A stretch of DNA of 7,284 nt, from the NCBI GenBank assembly GCA_016209785.1, contig JACQVM010000284.1, positions 1 to 7,284 of the forward strand, read 5' to 3'. The translations under genes were made by a program, and so were the position numbers. The stretch comes from Candidatus Melainabacteria bacterium. GTDB lineage: Bacteria > Cyanobacteriota > Vampirovibrionia > Obscuribacterales > Obscuribacteraceae. This document shows, piece by piece, positions 1 through 5,543 of the stretch (position 1 is its first letter; each line of letters opens with the position of its first letter). The notes beneath the pieces were generated by a model that ran no database searches, was not told where the DNA came from, and saw nothing but the letters and a program-made list of their open reading frames with translations.

Positions 1-416
1 AATGTAGACTGACTGAATTTCAAAGCCTCTGGCTTCAATATGGCAGAAACTCCCATATTGTTGATCCTAAAGCCCTACAGCTACCCAGCCAATGGCTTAC
101 TCTTATTGGACGGCTGGACTTAGTTATAGGCATGAGACTTCATGCCCTTCTCATGGCCTTGAGTCAAGGAATCCCGACAGTTGGGCTTGCCTATGACCCC
201 AAAGTAAGCCAGTTGCTTACAAGCTTTGAACAGCCAATCTTAAATCTTGCCAAGGACAAATGCCAAACATCCTGGACTGATACGCTCAAACACGCACTTT
301 TAAGCCGAGAAGCCCTTTCCGCAAAGGCAATAGACAAGACCCAAGCGGCAAAAAATTTATCTTGCCAGAACTTTCACATGCTAGCTAGAATCTTAAGCAG
401 TCAAAACAATTATTAA
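1..416 (+). CDS. csaB: Polysaccharide pyruvyl transferase CsaB, C-terminal part (5' end outside window)
   Basis: The reading frame is open from the left edge (first full codon at base 3) to a TAA at 414-416, giving 137 codons of an enzyme that begins outside the window. The diagnostic stretch is GMRLHALLMALSQGIPTVG followed by LAYDPKV, the conserved C-terminal signature of the CsaB branch of polysaccharide pyruvyl transferases. The Arg-Leu-His at fragment residues 45-47 matches the active-site RLH known in this family. CsaB enzymes transfer pyruvate from phosphoenolpyruvate as a ketal onto a wall-polymer sugar (often ManNAc), making the ligand for SLH domains of surface proteins. An internal ATG at 132 lies inside the conserved domain and is not the true start. 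The next gene, a ManNAc transferase, fits the same pathway. The family call is firm; the exact sugar acceptor is inferred. Confidence 0.9.
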   Translation, partial: CRLTEFQSLWLQYGRNSHIVDPKALQLPSQWLTLIGRLDLVIGMRLHALLMALSQGIPTVGLAYDPKVSQLLTSFEQPILNLAKDKCQTSWTDTLKHALLSREALSAKAIDKTQAAKNLSCQNFHMLARILSSQNNY

Positions 417-494
417 GCATTCAAAGTATTATCGCCCAACTCCCACAAGTCTCGCCAATGCGGTAATGTTAAGAGCCTTCAGGCACCACATGTA

Positions 495-1283
495 ATGTCA
501 ACCTTGTCAGCCACTAACAGAGCACGCCAGCAAGTACTAGGTTATCCTGTCGACATCGTGGACGAGCTAACAGCTCTCGAGGTGTTCGAGGCTGCTTGGC
601 ATCAAGGCAAAGGGCTTCAGGTGATAACTCTCAATGCCGAAATGGTGGTAGCAGCCCAGCAAGACCAAGAGCTAGACAGGATTGTACGGCATGCCCATTT
701 AATTATCCCAGATGGCGCAGGTGTTGTTTGGGCGCTTAGGCTCTCAGGACAAGCAATTGATCGCGTACCTGGAATAGATCTAGCCCAGGCAGCGCTAAAA
801 AGGGCCTCCACGGCTGGCCGCAAAGTAACACTTATTGGTGGACGCCCAGAAGTTTTAAGTGCCTTGGAAAGGCTCTTACCAAAAGTTTACCCGGGACTTT
901 TAATTGCTGGCATAAATCATGGATATTTCAGCCCATCTGAAGAAGAGTCCATGGTTGAAAGGCTAGCTGAAGGTAAGCCAGATCTTGTCCTGGTTGCCCT
1001 TGGAGTACCAAAGCAAGAATACTTCATCGACCGCTGGCACACATTCTTCCCCAGGGCAATCATGATGGGCGTTGGTGGAAGTTTCGACATCTGGAGCGGG
1101 GCAAGTACAAGAGCGCCTGCAATAATGCAGAAGTTTCACTTGGAGTGGCTTTATAGGCTTATGAAAGAGCCTTGGCGCTGGAGACGCATGGGTTCAGCCC
1201 TACCTAAGTTTAGCTTCCAGGTAATCCAAGACTTCTTGCGGAAGCCCTCCAAAAAGTCCTTCAAAAATTCAAGGAATAAATAA
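495..1283 (+). CDS. tagA: WecG/TagA/CpsF family glycosyltransferase (probable undecaprenyl-PP-GlcNAc ManNAc transferase)
   Basis: This 262-residue protein is the full length of the family. The family acts at the cytoplasmic face of the membrane, typically adding ManNAc from UDP-ManNAc to undecaprenyl-diphospho-GlcNAc, an early step of wall teichoic acid or secondary wall polymer synthesis. Visible motifs in order are: VLGYPVDIVDE near residue 14; TLNAEM at 45-50; PDG at 72-74, with D73 corresponding to the proposed catalytic base of TagA; RVPGID at 90-95; LIGGRPEV at 113-120; ALGVPKQE at 168-175; GVGGSFD at 192-198. The C-terminal appendage (about 216-231, EWLYRLMKEPWRWRR) carries the basic and tryptophan residues thought to sit at the membrane. 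The tail is lysine-rich. ATG 495 gives the usual short N-terminus, although no good Shine-Dalgarno is visible. csaB ends 78 nt upstream and the Mini-RNase III gene starts 11 nt downstream. The family call is very sure; the sugar is inferred. Confidence 0.93.
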   Translation: MSTLSATNRARQQVLGYPVDIVDELTALEVFEAAWHQGKGLQVITLNAEMVVAAQQDQELDRIVRHAHLIIPDGAGVVWALRLSGQAIDRVPGIDLAQAALKRASTAGRKVTLIGGRPEVLSALERLLPKVYPGLLIAGINHGYFSPSEEESMVERLAEGKPDLVLVALGVPKQEYFIDRWHTFFPRAIMMGVGGSFDIWSGASTRAPAIMQKFHLEWLYRLMKEPWRWRRMGSALPKFSFQVIQDFLRKPSKKSFKNSRNK

Positions 1284-1294
1284 TTGGTTTAAAC

Positions 1295-1612
1295 ATGTTT
1301 TTGGGCGGCCCAATACCCAAGGCCAAGGCACAAAATATCCCACTTAAGCTCCTTGCTCACCTGGGGGATGCAGTGCTTCACCTATATGAAAGGGAGCGGC
1401 AAATTTTAACGGCAAGATCAGCCCAGGAGCTCCACAAGAAAGTGGTTGCTCGGGTAAGCGCGTCCCAACAATCCCAATACCTAGAAATGCTGGCCGACAA
1501 GCTCACCAACGAAGAACTAGAGTTAACACACAAGGCTGGCAATTTAAAACTAACAGGCTATCGCAAAATGGGACAAAAAATATACCGCAAGGCCACAGCA
1601 TTAGAGGCATAG
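1295..1612 (+). CDS. mrnC: Mini-ribonuclease III, open frame cut by TAG inside its second catalytic motif
   Basis: The 105-residue frame is a RNase III-fold protein lacking a dsRNA-binding domain, as in Mini-RNase III, a dimeric nuclease that matures 23S rRNA ends in Firmicutes and has relatives in cyanobacteria and chloroplasts. The start of the RNase III signature, LAHLGDAVLHLYER (residues 20-33), contains the catalytic Asp (D25). LHKKVVARVSASQQ (46-59) matches the family's LHK..t..VSA..Q region, and HKAGN (79-83) the RGRNA-type turn. The frame stops at TAG 1610-1612 directly after YRKATALEA. In the family this is the middle of the ATALEALIGYLYL motif, which carries the second catalytic Glu (here E103 or E104 by my count). 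Family members are usually about 120-145 residues, so this one is short by its last helix. It starts 11 nt after tagA and is probably co-transcribed. The family is fairly certain; whether the product is active is not. Confidence 0.82.
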   Translation: MFLGGPIPKAKAQNIPLKLLAHLGDAVLHLYERERQILTARSAQELHKKVVARVSASQQSQYLEMLADKLTNEELELTHKAGNLKLTGYRKMGQKIYRKATALEA

Positions 1613-1699
1613 GTAGGATACTTATACCTAACTGACAAATCCAGATTGCTTATTATCCTTGAGAACACAATGATTTCTCCAGAGACAACTGAGCACTAG
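1613..1699 (+). pseudogene. In-frame continuation of Mini-RNase III beyond the TAG codon
   Basis: Reading on in the same frame from 1613 gives VGYLYLTDKSRLLIILENT and a short tail, ending at TAG 1697-1699. VGYLYL is exactly what should follow ATALEA-(L) in a Mini-RNase III, and the total, 134 codons counting the TAG, is the normal family length. This is therefore the broken or recoded 3' end of the same gene rather than spacer. One base change (TTG to TAG) in a Leu codon would explain it. A pseudogene, occasional readthrough and a sequencing error all remain possible. Confidence 0.75.
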
Positions 1700-1721
1700 A
1701 CAATCCTTAAGCTTAGGTTGT
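1700..1721. repeat. Imperfect dyad centred on AAGCTT
   Basis: ACAAtCCTtAAG / CTTAGGTTGT forms an inverted repeat with two unpaired T residues, beginning one base after the distal TAG at 1697-1699. It has almost no loop and no following T-run, so it looks more like a protein-binding dyad than an intrinsic terminator. It lies in the roughly 110-nt gap before the histidine kinase, where a promoter would be expected. I found no convincing -35/-10 pair there. Confidence 0.25.
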
Positions 1722-1810
1722 AATGTGGTCTTGCCTGCCCAGACAATGCTAAGTTAGGCTTAACAGGCTTTTGTCCAAGTTGTTAGGCACCTCGGGGTTC
1801 AACTTTAAAC

Positions 1811-2923
1811 TTGACGATTAAATCAGAGGACCTTTATCGCTGCTTGGCACGGTACTCCGCTGACGGGTTTATAGTCAGTGACGCAAATGGTGTGGTCACT
1901 GATTTAAACTCACCATTAGAAAAGCTTATTGGCCGAACTGCTCGTGACATTGCAGGTCACAGCCTAGCAACTGTTGTTGAGTGTGCCTGCACTGCCAATC
2001 ATCGCAATAGCAATGGTGACACCTTTACTCCAGCCAATTTCTCAATTGCTACAGGCGACAACCCTAATGTTCACAATGCAACCTTAGTAAGCCGCAGCGG
2101 CATGGATTGGTGCATGCCTACCAGTCACATTGCTATAGAAGGAGAAAATGGTCAGATTATAGGCTATCTAACAGTAATCTATATCATCCAGGCCAACTCT
2201 GTACAGCAGGCTCAAACAGAATTTGTAAGCACTGTTAGCCATGAACTTAGAACCCCACTAACTAGCATCAAGGGATTTGCCGATACCATCTTAAGAGCAG
2301 GCGATCGCTTAGATGTCAGCCAACAACGGCGATATGTGGGCATTATTAAAGACCAGGCCGATCGCCTAACACGATTGGTTGAAGATCTTTTGGCGGTGTC
2401 TAGACTAGAGTCAAGAAAGCTGCAACTAACCATTCGGGCCATAGATTTAAACGAGGCTGTTCAGAGAGTTTGCCGTAATCTATCAGATAAGGCCAGGGAT
2501 CATTGCATATCAACGAAGATCCCAGCTGGACTGCCTGCTGTCTGGGCTGACGCTGATCGCCTAGAACAAATCCTCACCAATTTAATCGACAACGCAATTA
2601 AGTATTCGCCTACCCACACAACAGTCACAATTTCAGCCAGGGACATTAACCTCAATCCAGAGATGGTCGAATTCTCAGTGAGCGATCAAGGAGTAGGTAT
2701 ACCTCAAGAACATTTGCCAGAAATTTTTACCAAGTTTAGCCGCTTGGATAATCCTTTGGTGCGCCAGACCGAAGGGACAGGACTAGGGCTTTATATCACT
2801 AAGTCACTGGTGCTTGCACTCGGTGGACACATAAGGGTAGAAAGCCACGCAGGAGGCACCACCTTTACAGTCCAGTTGCCTGCAGCAACTCTTGAAGAGC
2901 AGGCTGCCAGAGGTCGGGGATAA
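1811..2923 (+). CDS. Soluble PAS-containing sensor histidine kinase
   Basis: This 370-residue protein has no membrane segment or signal peptide, so it should sense a cytoplasmic or partner-delivered signal. A PAS domain spans about residues 6-128. The HisKA dimerisation and phosphotransfer domain (about 132-203) has the H-box FVSTVSHELRTPL with phospho-acceptor H144. The HATPase domain (about 245-358) has the N-box LTNLIDNAIKYS (N257, N261), the G1 box SDQGVGIP (D292), the F-box IFTKFSRLD and the G2 box GTGLGLYI (323-330). All catalytic boxes are intact, so autophosphorylation is expected. The architecture resembles the cytoplasmic half of PhoR/VicK/NblS-type kinases. The start is taken as TTG 1811: an in-frame TAG at 1784-1786 closes the frame upstream and no ATG or GTG lies between, while later starts would cut into PAS. 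No strong ribosome site is visible. It ends 2 nt before the next gene and surely shares its transcript. Confidence 0.92.
   Translation: MTIKSEDLYRCLARYSADGFIVSDANGVVTDLNSPLEKLIGRTARDIAGHSLATVVECACTANHRNSNGDTFTPANFSIATGDNPNVHNATLVSRSGMDWCMPTSHIAIEGENGQIIGYLTVIYIIQANSVQQAQTEFVSTVSHELRTPLTSIKGFADTILRAGDRLDVSQQRRYVGIIKDQADRLTRLVEDLLAVSRLESRKLQLTIRAIDLNEAVQRVCRNLSDKARDHCISTKIPAGLPAVWADADRLEQILTNLIDNAIKYSPTHTTVTISARDINLNPEMVEFSVSDQGVGIPQEHLPEIFTKFSRLDNPLVRQTEGTGLGLYITKSLVLALGGHIRVESHAGGTTFTVQLPAATLEEQAARGRG
2916..2920 (+). promoter_or_regulatory. Shine-Dalgarno for the REC-GGDEF-REC gene
   Basis: GGGGA lies 5 nt before ATG 2926 and inside the last codons of the kinase gene, supporting tight coupling of the two genes. 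A second ATG directly follows at 2929. Confidence 0.55.
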
Positions 2924-2925
2924 CT

Positions 2926-4251
2926 ATGATGCTACCAACTCCCATCATTCTTATCATTCACCAGGTGCGACAAGCTGCCGATTACGCCTCCATCTTGGAA
3001 AAGACAGGAGCTAAAGTTCATGCTGTGCCCTCCTTTGAACAAGCCAACGAGCTTTTGTCCTTTTTGCATCCTGATTTAATTCTCCTTGCCTCCGAGATGC
3101 CAGACGGTGATGGACGGTTGTATTGCCAGCAAATTCGGGCCACCTTAGTACAACCAAGACCAGTTTTAGTCCTTCTTCTTAGCTCCAACGATGTCAATGA
3201 GCGCATTCGTGCCTTTCGTTATGGTGCCGATGATGTGTTAGGCGATCCAATCGACAAGAATGAACTTGCAATCCGTGTGCTCGCCCATTTACGCCGGCGG
3301 CAAGAAGAGTTATCTAGTCCACTTACTCAACTGCCTGGTCCTAACATGATAAGGCGCATGCTTGAGCAGTGCCTTGTGTCAGATCGACCTTGGGCAGCAC
3401 TCTCAATTGATTTAAGCAACTTGCGCATTTACAACGAAACTTACGGGGATCTAGCAGGCGATCAGTTAATAAAGGCACTGGCAGCTATTCTGCTAGATGT
3501 TGTAAGTGACAACGAGTTTGTGGGGCACTTAGAGGCAGATGATTTTCTTATGATCGTAAGCCCAGAGCGCTCAGAATCCTTGGCAGAGAAAGTCTGCTCT
3601 CAGTTCGACACAATTAGCAGACGCTTTTACCCACGTGAGGACATAGAACGTGGTTATCTTATAGCAACTGGTCACAGCGGAATTCGTCGCCGTGTGTCGC
3701 TGATATCTCTTTCCATTGGTATCGTTTGTAGTACCACACGTCGATGCCAAAGTTACGTAGATGTCTTAACCACTGCACGAGACTATCGTTATCTGGCTAA
3801 AGAACAAGCAGGCAGTGCTTGGGTAAGTGACTACAGGGCTAAGGTAACATCTAAGCATCCAGAAACACATAGATCTCGTATTCTAGTTATTGAACCTGAT
3901 GGTGCCATGGCCTGCCTCTTGCAGGAAAATCTTGCACTTGAAGGCTATGTGGTTGAGGTGACCAGCTCCGCTGATGATGCGCTGCGACTTGCCCGCTTGG
4001 AACCACACCCTGATTTAATTCTTCTAGAGTCCAACTTGGCTGATCGCCGCCTGGACGGTTGGGACTTGTGCCGCATGCTCAAAGAAGACGAGACTCTTAG
4101 GAGCATTTGGGTAGTAATGGCTACTGCCCACCCAGACCAATCACTGGCCCTCGAGGCAGGAGCTGACCTTTATCTTCCTAAGCCTTTTGATATGCCATCT
4201 CTTTTAGGAGAAGTAAACTTGCTTCTACGCTCCCGTTGCCACACCACGTAA
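2926..4251 (+). CDS. REC-GGDEF-REC protein with non-canonical receivers and degenerate GGDEF
   Basis: The 441 residues form a receiver-like domain (about 6-125), a GGDEF-fold domain (about 132-304) and a second receiver (about 317-436), with no DNA-binding domain. In REC1 the usual acidic pair after strand 1 is HQ (12-13), the phospho-acceptor is Ala (A55 in PDLILLASEMPD) and the C-terminal Lys is missing (VLGDPID, 104-110), so it is a pseudo-receiver. In the middle domain YGDLAGDQL (173-181) is normal for the fold, but the signature reads EADDF (203-207) instead of GGDEF, so diguanylate cyclase activity is unlikely. REC2 keeps E323/D325, T400 and K419 (YLPKPFD) but has Glu (E368 in PDLILLESNL) where Asp should be. 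It is encoded 2 nt after the kinase. A scaffold or a protein acting by regulated binding is more likely than a phospho-switch. Domain calls are firm; function is unknown. Confidence 0.88.
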   Translation: MMLPTPIILIIHQVRQAADYASILEKTGAKVHAVPSFEQANELLSFLHPDLILLASEMPDGDGRLYCQQIRATLVQPRPVLVLLLSSNDVNERIRAFRYGADDVLGDPIDKNELAIRVLAHLRRRQEELSSPLTQLPGPNMIRRMLEQCLVSDRPWAALSIDLSNLRIYNETYGDLAGDQLIKALAAILLDVVSDNEFVGHLEADDFLMIVSPERSESLAEKVCSQFDTISRRFYPREDIERGYLIATGHSGIRRRVSLISLSIGIVCSTTRRCQSYVDVLTTARDYRYLAKEQAGSAWVSDYRAKVTSKHPETHRSRILVIEPDGAMACLLQENLALEGYVVEVTSSADDALRLARLEPHPDLILLESNLADRRLDGWDLCRMLKEDETLRSIWVVMATAHPDQSLALEAGADLYLPKPFDMPSLLGEVNLLLRSRCHTT

Positions 4252-4275
4252 AACACCACAAATCTCCTGCGTTGG

Positions 4276-4851
4276 TCATTTTAAGTCATTGATAACCCAA
4301 CTTATTGCAGTCCCGATGTTTGAGGCGATAAAGTCGGGATTTACTTTCCATTGATAGCTACCATCAATAACTTGCTGACCAAAACCAGTTGTAACCAAAA
4401 CAGCCTTAGCCTGACAGTTTCTTGCTAGCTCAACGTCAGTGGACTTGTCACCAATTACATAAGCTCGTGCACTGTCCAGACAGGAATTGTCCCTAAAAGC
4501 TTGTTGAACCATACCTGGTTTAGGCTTACGGCACAAACAGTCCTGAGCAAGATAGGGCACAATCCCCTGCGGCAGGTGGGGACAATAATAAAGCCCATCC
4601 AAGTAAGCCCCTTCAAGCTTTAAAAGCTCGGTCAATCTTTCATTGAGAGCCTGTATATGGCTTTCTGGGTAAAAACCACGAGCTGCCCCAGACTGGTTAG
4701 TAACTAAAACTGCTGCCACATTATGCTGGTTAAGTAAACGAATAGCTTGTGCTGCACCGTGAATTAAGACTAACCGTGAGAGATCGGTAATATAGCCAAC
4801 CTCTTCATTTAAGGTACCGTCACGATCTAGAAAGACAACCGGGCGTTTCAT
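4276..4851 (-). CDS. gmhB: D-glycero-D-manno-heptose 1,7-bisphosphate 7-phosphatase (HAD family)
   Basis: The 191-residue protein has every landmark of GmhB, a cytoplasmic HAD phosphatase that removes the 7-phosphate of heptose bisphosphate on the way to ADP- or GDP-heptose for LPS core, S-layer glycans or capsules. Motif I is FLDRDGTLN (nucleophile D9, acid/base D11). Motif II is VTNQSG (T51). The substrate and catalytic Lys segment CRKPKPGM spans 107-114. Motif IV is GDKSTDVELA (D135, D139). The structural zinc loop is complete: C90, H92, C105 and C107. Length is normal. ATG 4849-4851 on the minus strand is immediately upstream of motif I, so the start is secure although the ribosome site is weak. 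It stands alone on its strand, convergent with the signalling operon (24 nt between stop codons) and divergent from the BlaI-type gene. The related histidinol-phosphatase activity of HisB-N is a possible alternative, but no his genes are present. Confidence 0.92.
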   Translation of the reverse strand: MKRPVVFLDRDGTLNEEVGYITDLSRLVLIHGAAQAIRLLNQHNVAAVLVTNQSGAARGFYPESHIQALNERLTELLKLEGAYLDGLYYCPHLPQGIVPYLAQDCLCRKPKPGMVQQAFRDNSCLDSARAYVIGDKSTDVELARNCQAKAVLVTTGFGQQVIDGSYQWKVNPDFIASNIGTAISWVINDLK

Positions 4852-5037
4852 GGCAACCAGTCATTAGACCAGTTTATCTTAACATCCTGGACAATTATTA
4901 CTATTTGCTACAGTCGCCCCAAGGCCAAGACAATCATGAACTGGTGTGGCTTCTGGAACACGACGGGCAAAGTTATACCTCGCTGAGATACATTGATCAT
5001 GCTAGGATTGGCTAGGGGTTTTTTAGTTGGAAGATCA
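4852..5037. other. Divergent intergenic region between gmhB and the BlaI-type gene
   Basis: About 186 nt should contain start signals for both neighbours. A+T-rich sequence lies at 4871-4910 (TTAACA at 4879 and TACTAT at 4899, only 14 nt apart), too poor a fit to call a promoter. No TACA-NN-TGTA operator of the classical BlaI/CopY type is present. In-frame TTG 4993 and ATG 4999 would extend the BlaI-type protein, but I prefer ATG 5038. Confidence 0.35.
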
Positions 5038-5040
5038 ATG
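4991..5040. repeat. 8-bp inverted repeat spanning the BlaI-type gene start
   Basis: CATTGATC (4991-4998) and GATCAATG (5033-5040) are perfect reverse complements separated by 34 nt. The right arm contains the preferred ATG start codon and abuts its ribosome site. The pair could be two operator half-sites for self-repression or an RNA stem that hides the start. Repeats of this size also arise by chance. Confidence 0.3.
5029..5033 (+). promoter_or_regulatory. Shine-Dalgarno deciding the BlaI-type start at 5038
   Basis: GGAAG lies 4 nt before ATG 5038, the only candidate start here with a recognisable ribosome site. The upstream in-frame TTG 4993 and ATG 4999 lack one. Confidence 0.5.
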
Positions 5041-5427
5041 AGACTTCACGACGAAAATGCGTCGTTTCGATTTAACCAGAAGGGGCTCCGTAAATTTCTT
5101 GGAGACCTGGAGTGTGAGATTATGGAATTGGCCTGGAAGAAGGCTAATCCTACGGTTACTGTCCGGGAAATTTATGACACCTTAAGACAACAGCGCCAGA
5201 TTGCCTACACTACTGTCATGACAACCATGGTACGTCTGGCAGAAAAAGGAATTTTACGGATTGTAGATAAGGCTGGGCTAGCCAATTGTTACAGTCCAGC
5301 AGAAACCCGTGAGAATTTCCTGCGCAATGCAGTACGTACCGTGCTAGGCATTTTTGTCAAAGAATTTCCTGAAGAATCAGCAAGCTATTTGTCCACAATT
5401 AAGCTCGACAAGACACGGCGTAGGTAA
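5038..5427 (+). CDS. BlaI/MecI-family winged-helix transcriptional repressor
   Basis: From ATG 5038 the protein has 129 residues, the usual BlaI/MecI/CopY length. LGDLECEIMELAWKK (21-35) is the family's opening helix. TVREIYDTLR (41-50) and AYTTVMTTMVRLAEKGIL (56-73) are the helix-turn-helix, with the second as the DNA-recognition helix. LRIVDKAGLANCYSPA (73-88) is the wing. The remainder is the dimerisation helix region, here short, with a basic tail KTRRR. Such repressors bind dyads as dimers and are classically released by proteolysis by a BlaR1/MecR1 sensor. No BlaR1-type M56 peptidase gene follows or precedes it, so how it is relieved is unknown. The frame can be extended to TTG 4993 or ATG 4999, but those starts add a hydrophobic stretch (LGLARGFLVG) not typical of the family and lack a ribosome site. 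The DNA-binding role is firm; targets are unknown. Confidence 0.88.
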   Translation: MRLHDENASFRFNQKGLRKFLGDLECEIMELAWKKANPTVTVREIYDTLRQQRQIAYTTVMTTMVRLAEKGILRIVDKAGLANCYSPAETRENFLRNAVRTVLGIFVKEFPEESASYLSTIKLDKTRRR

Positions 5428-5446
5428 GCTTGTATACGCACAGTTC

Positions 5447-5474
5447 AGGGACTCTAGCTTCGGTGAGTCTGCCT
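5447..5474 (+). terminator. UUCG-capped stem-loop after the BlaI-type gene
   Basis: AGG-GACTC (5447-5454) pairs with GAGTC-(TG)-CCT (5465-5474), and inside it GC-UUCG-GT closes a cUUCGg tetraloop (5458-5463), with small bulges. It starts 20 nt after the BlaI-type stop codon. There is no T-run behind it, so it may be a weak or factor-assisted terminator, or an RNA-stabilising or processing hairpin. Confidence 0.4.
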
Positions 5475-5480
5475 ACCGAT

Positions 5481-5503
5481 ACCATTTCGCCGTTAAGAAT
5501 GGT
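5481..5503 (+). repeat. Short inverted repeat upstream of the GT-C gene
   Basis: ACCATT (5481-5486) and AATGGT (5498-5503) are perfect complements with an 11-nt loop, followed by CTTTGTT. It could form a second weak hairpin in tandem with the UUCG one, but six pairs of low GC content are not convincing alone. Confidence 0.2.
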
Positions 5504-5543
5504 CTTTGTTGCATTACTTGAGGTACAGAATTAGAAACAGTCC

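Noticed and set aside
617..823. Minus-strand open frame of 68 codons
   Set aside because: Lies wholly inside the well-supported tagA gene on the other strand and shows no recognisable motif.
1777..1805. AAGTTG / CAACTT stem just before the kinase start as a riboswitch or attenuator
   Set aside because: Only six outer pairs around a large internal loop with a three-pair inner stem; no known riboswitch features.
2212..2442. Minus-strand open frame of 76 codons
   Set aside because: Complement of the kinase H-box region; a shadow of strongly conserved coding sequence.
3018..3206. Minus-strand open frame of 62 codons
   Set aside because: Opposite REC1 of the downstream gene; no motif and no start signal.
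2926..4251. Active diguanylate cyclase
   Set aside because: The signature reads EADDF, so both glycines of GGDEF are replaced and the Glu is Asp; catalysis is unlikely though the fold is retained.
4871..4910. Sigma-70 promoter for the repressor gene
   Set aside because: TTAACA and TACTAT are only 14 nt apart and other spacings give poor -10 matches.
4993..5037. Earlier starts (TTG 4993, ATG 4999) for the BlaI-type protein
   Set aside because: They add a hydrophobic stretch atypical of the family and have no ribosome site, whereas ATG 5038 has GGAAG at proper spacing.
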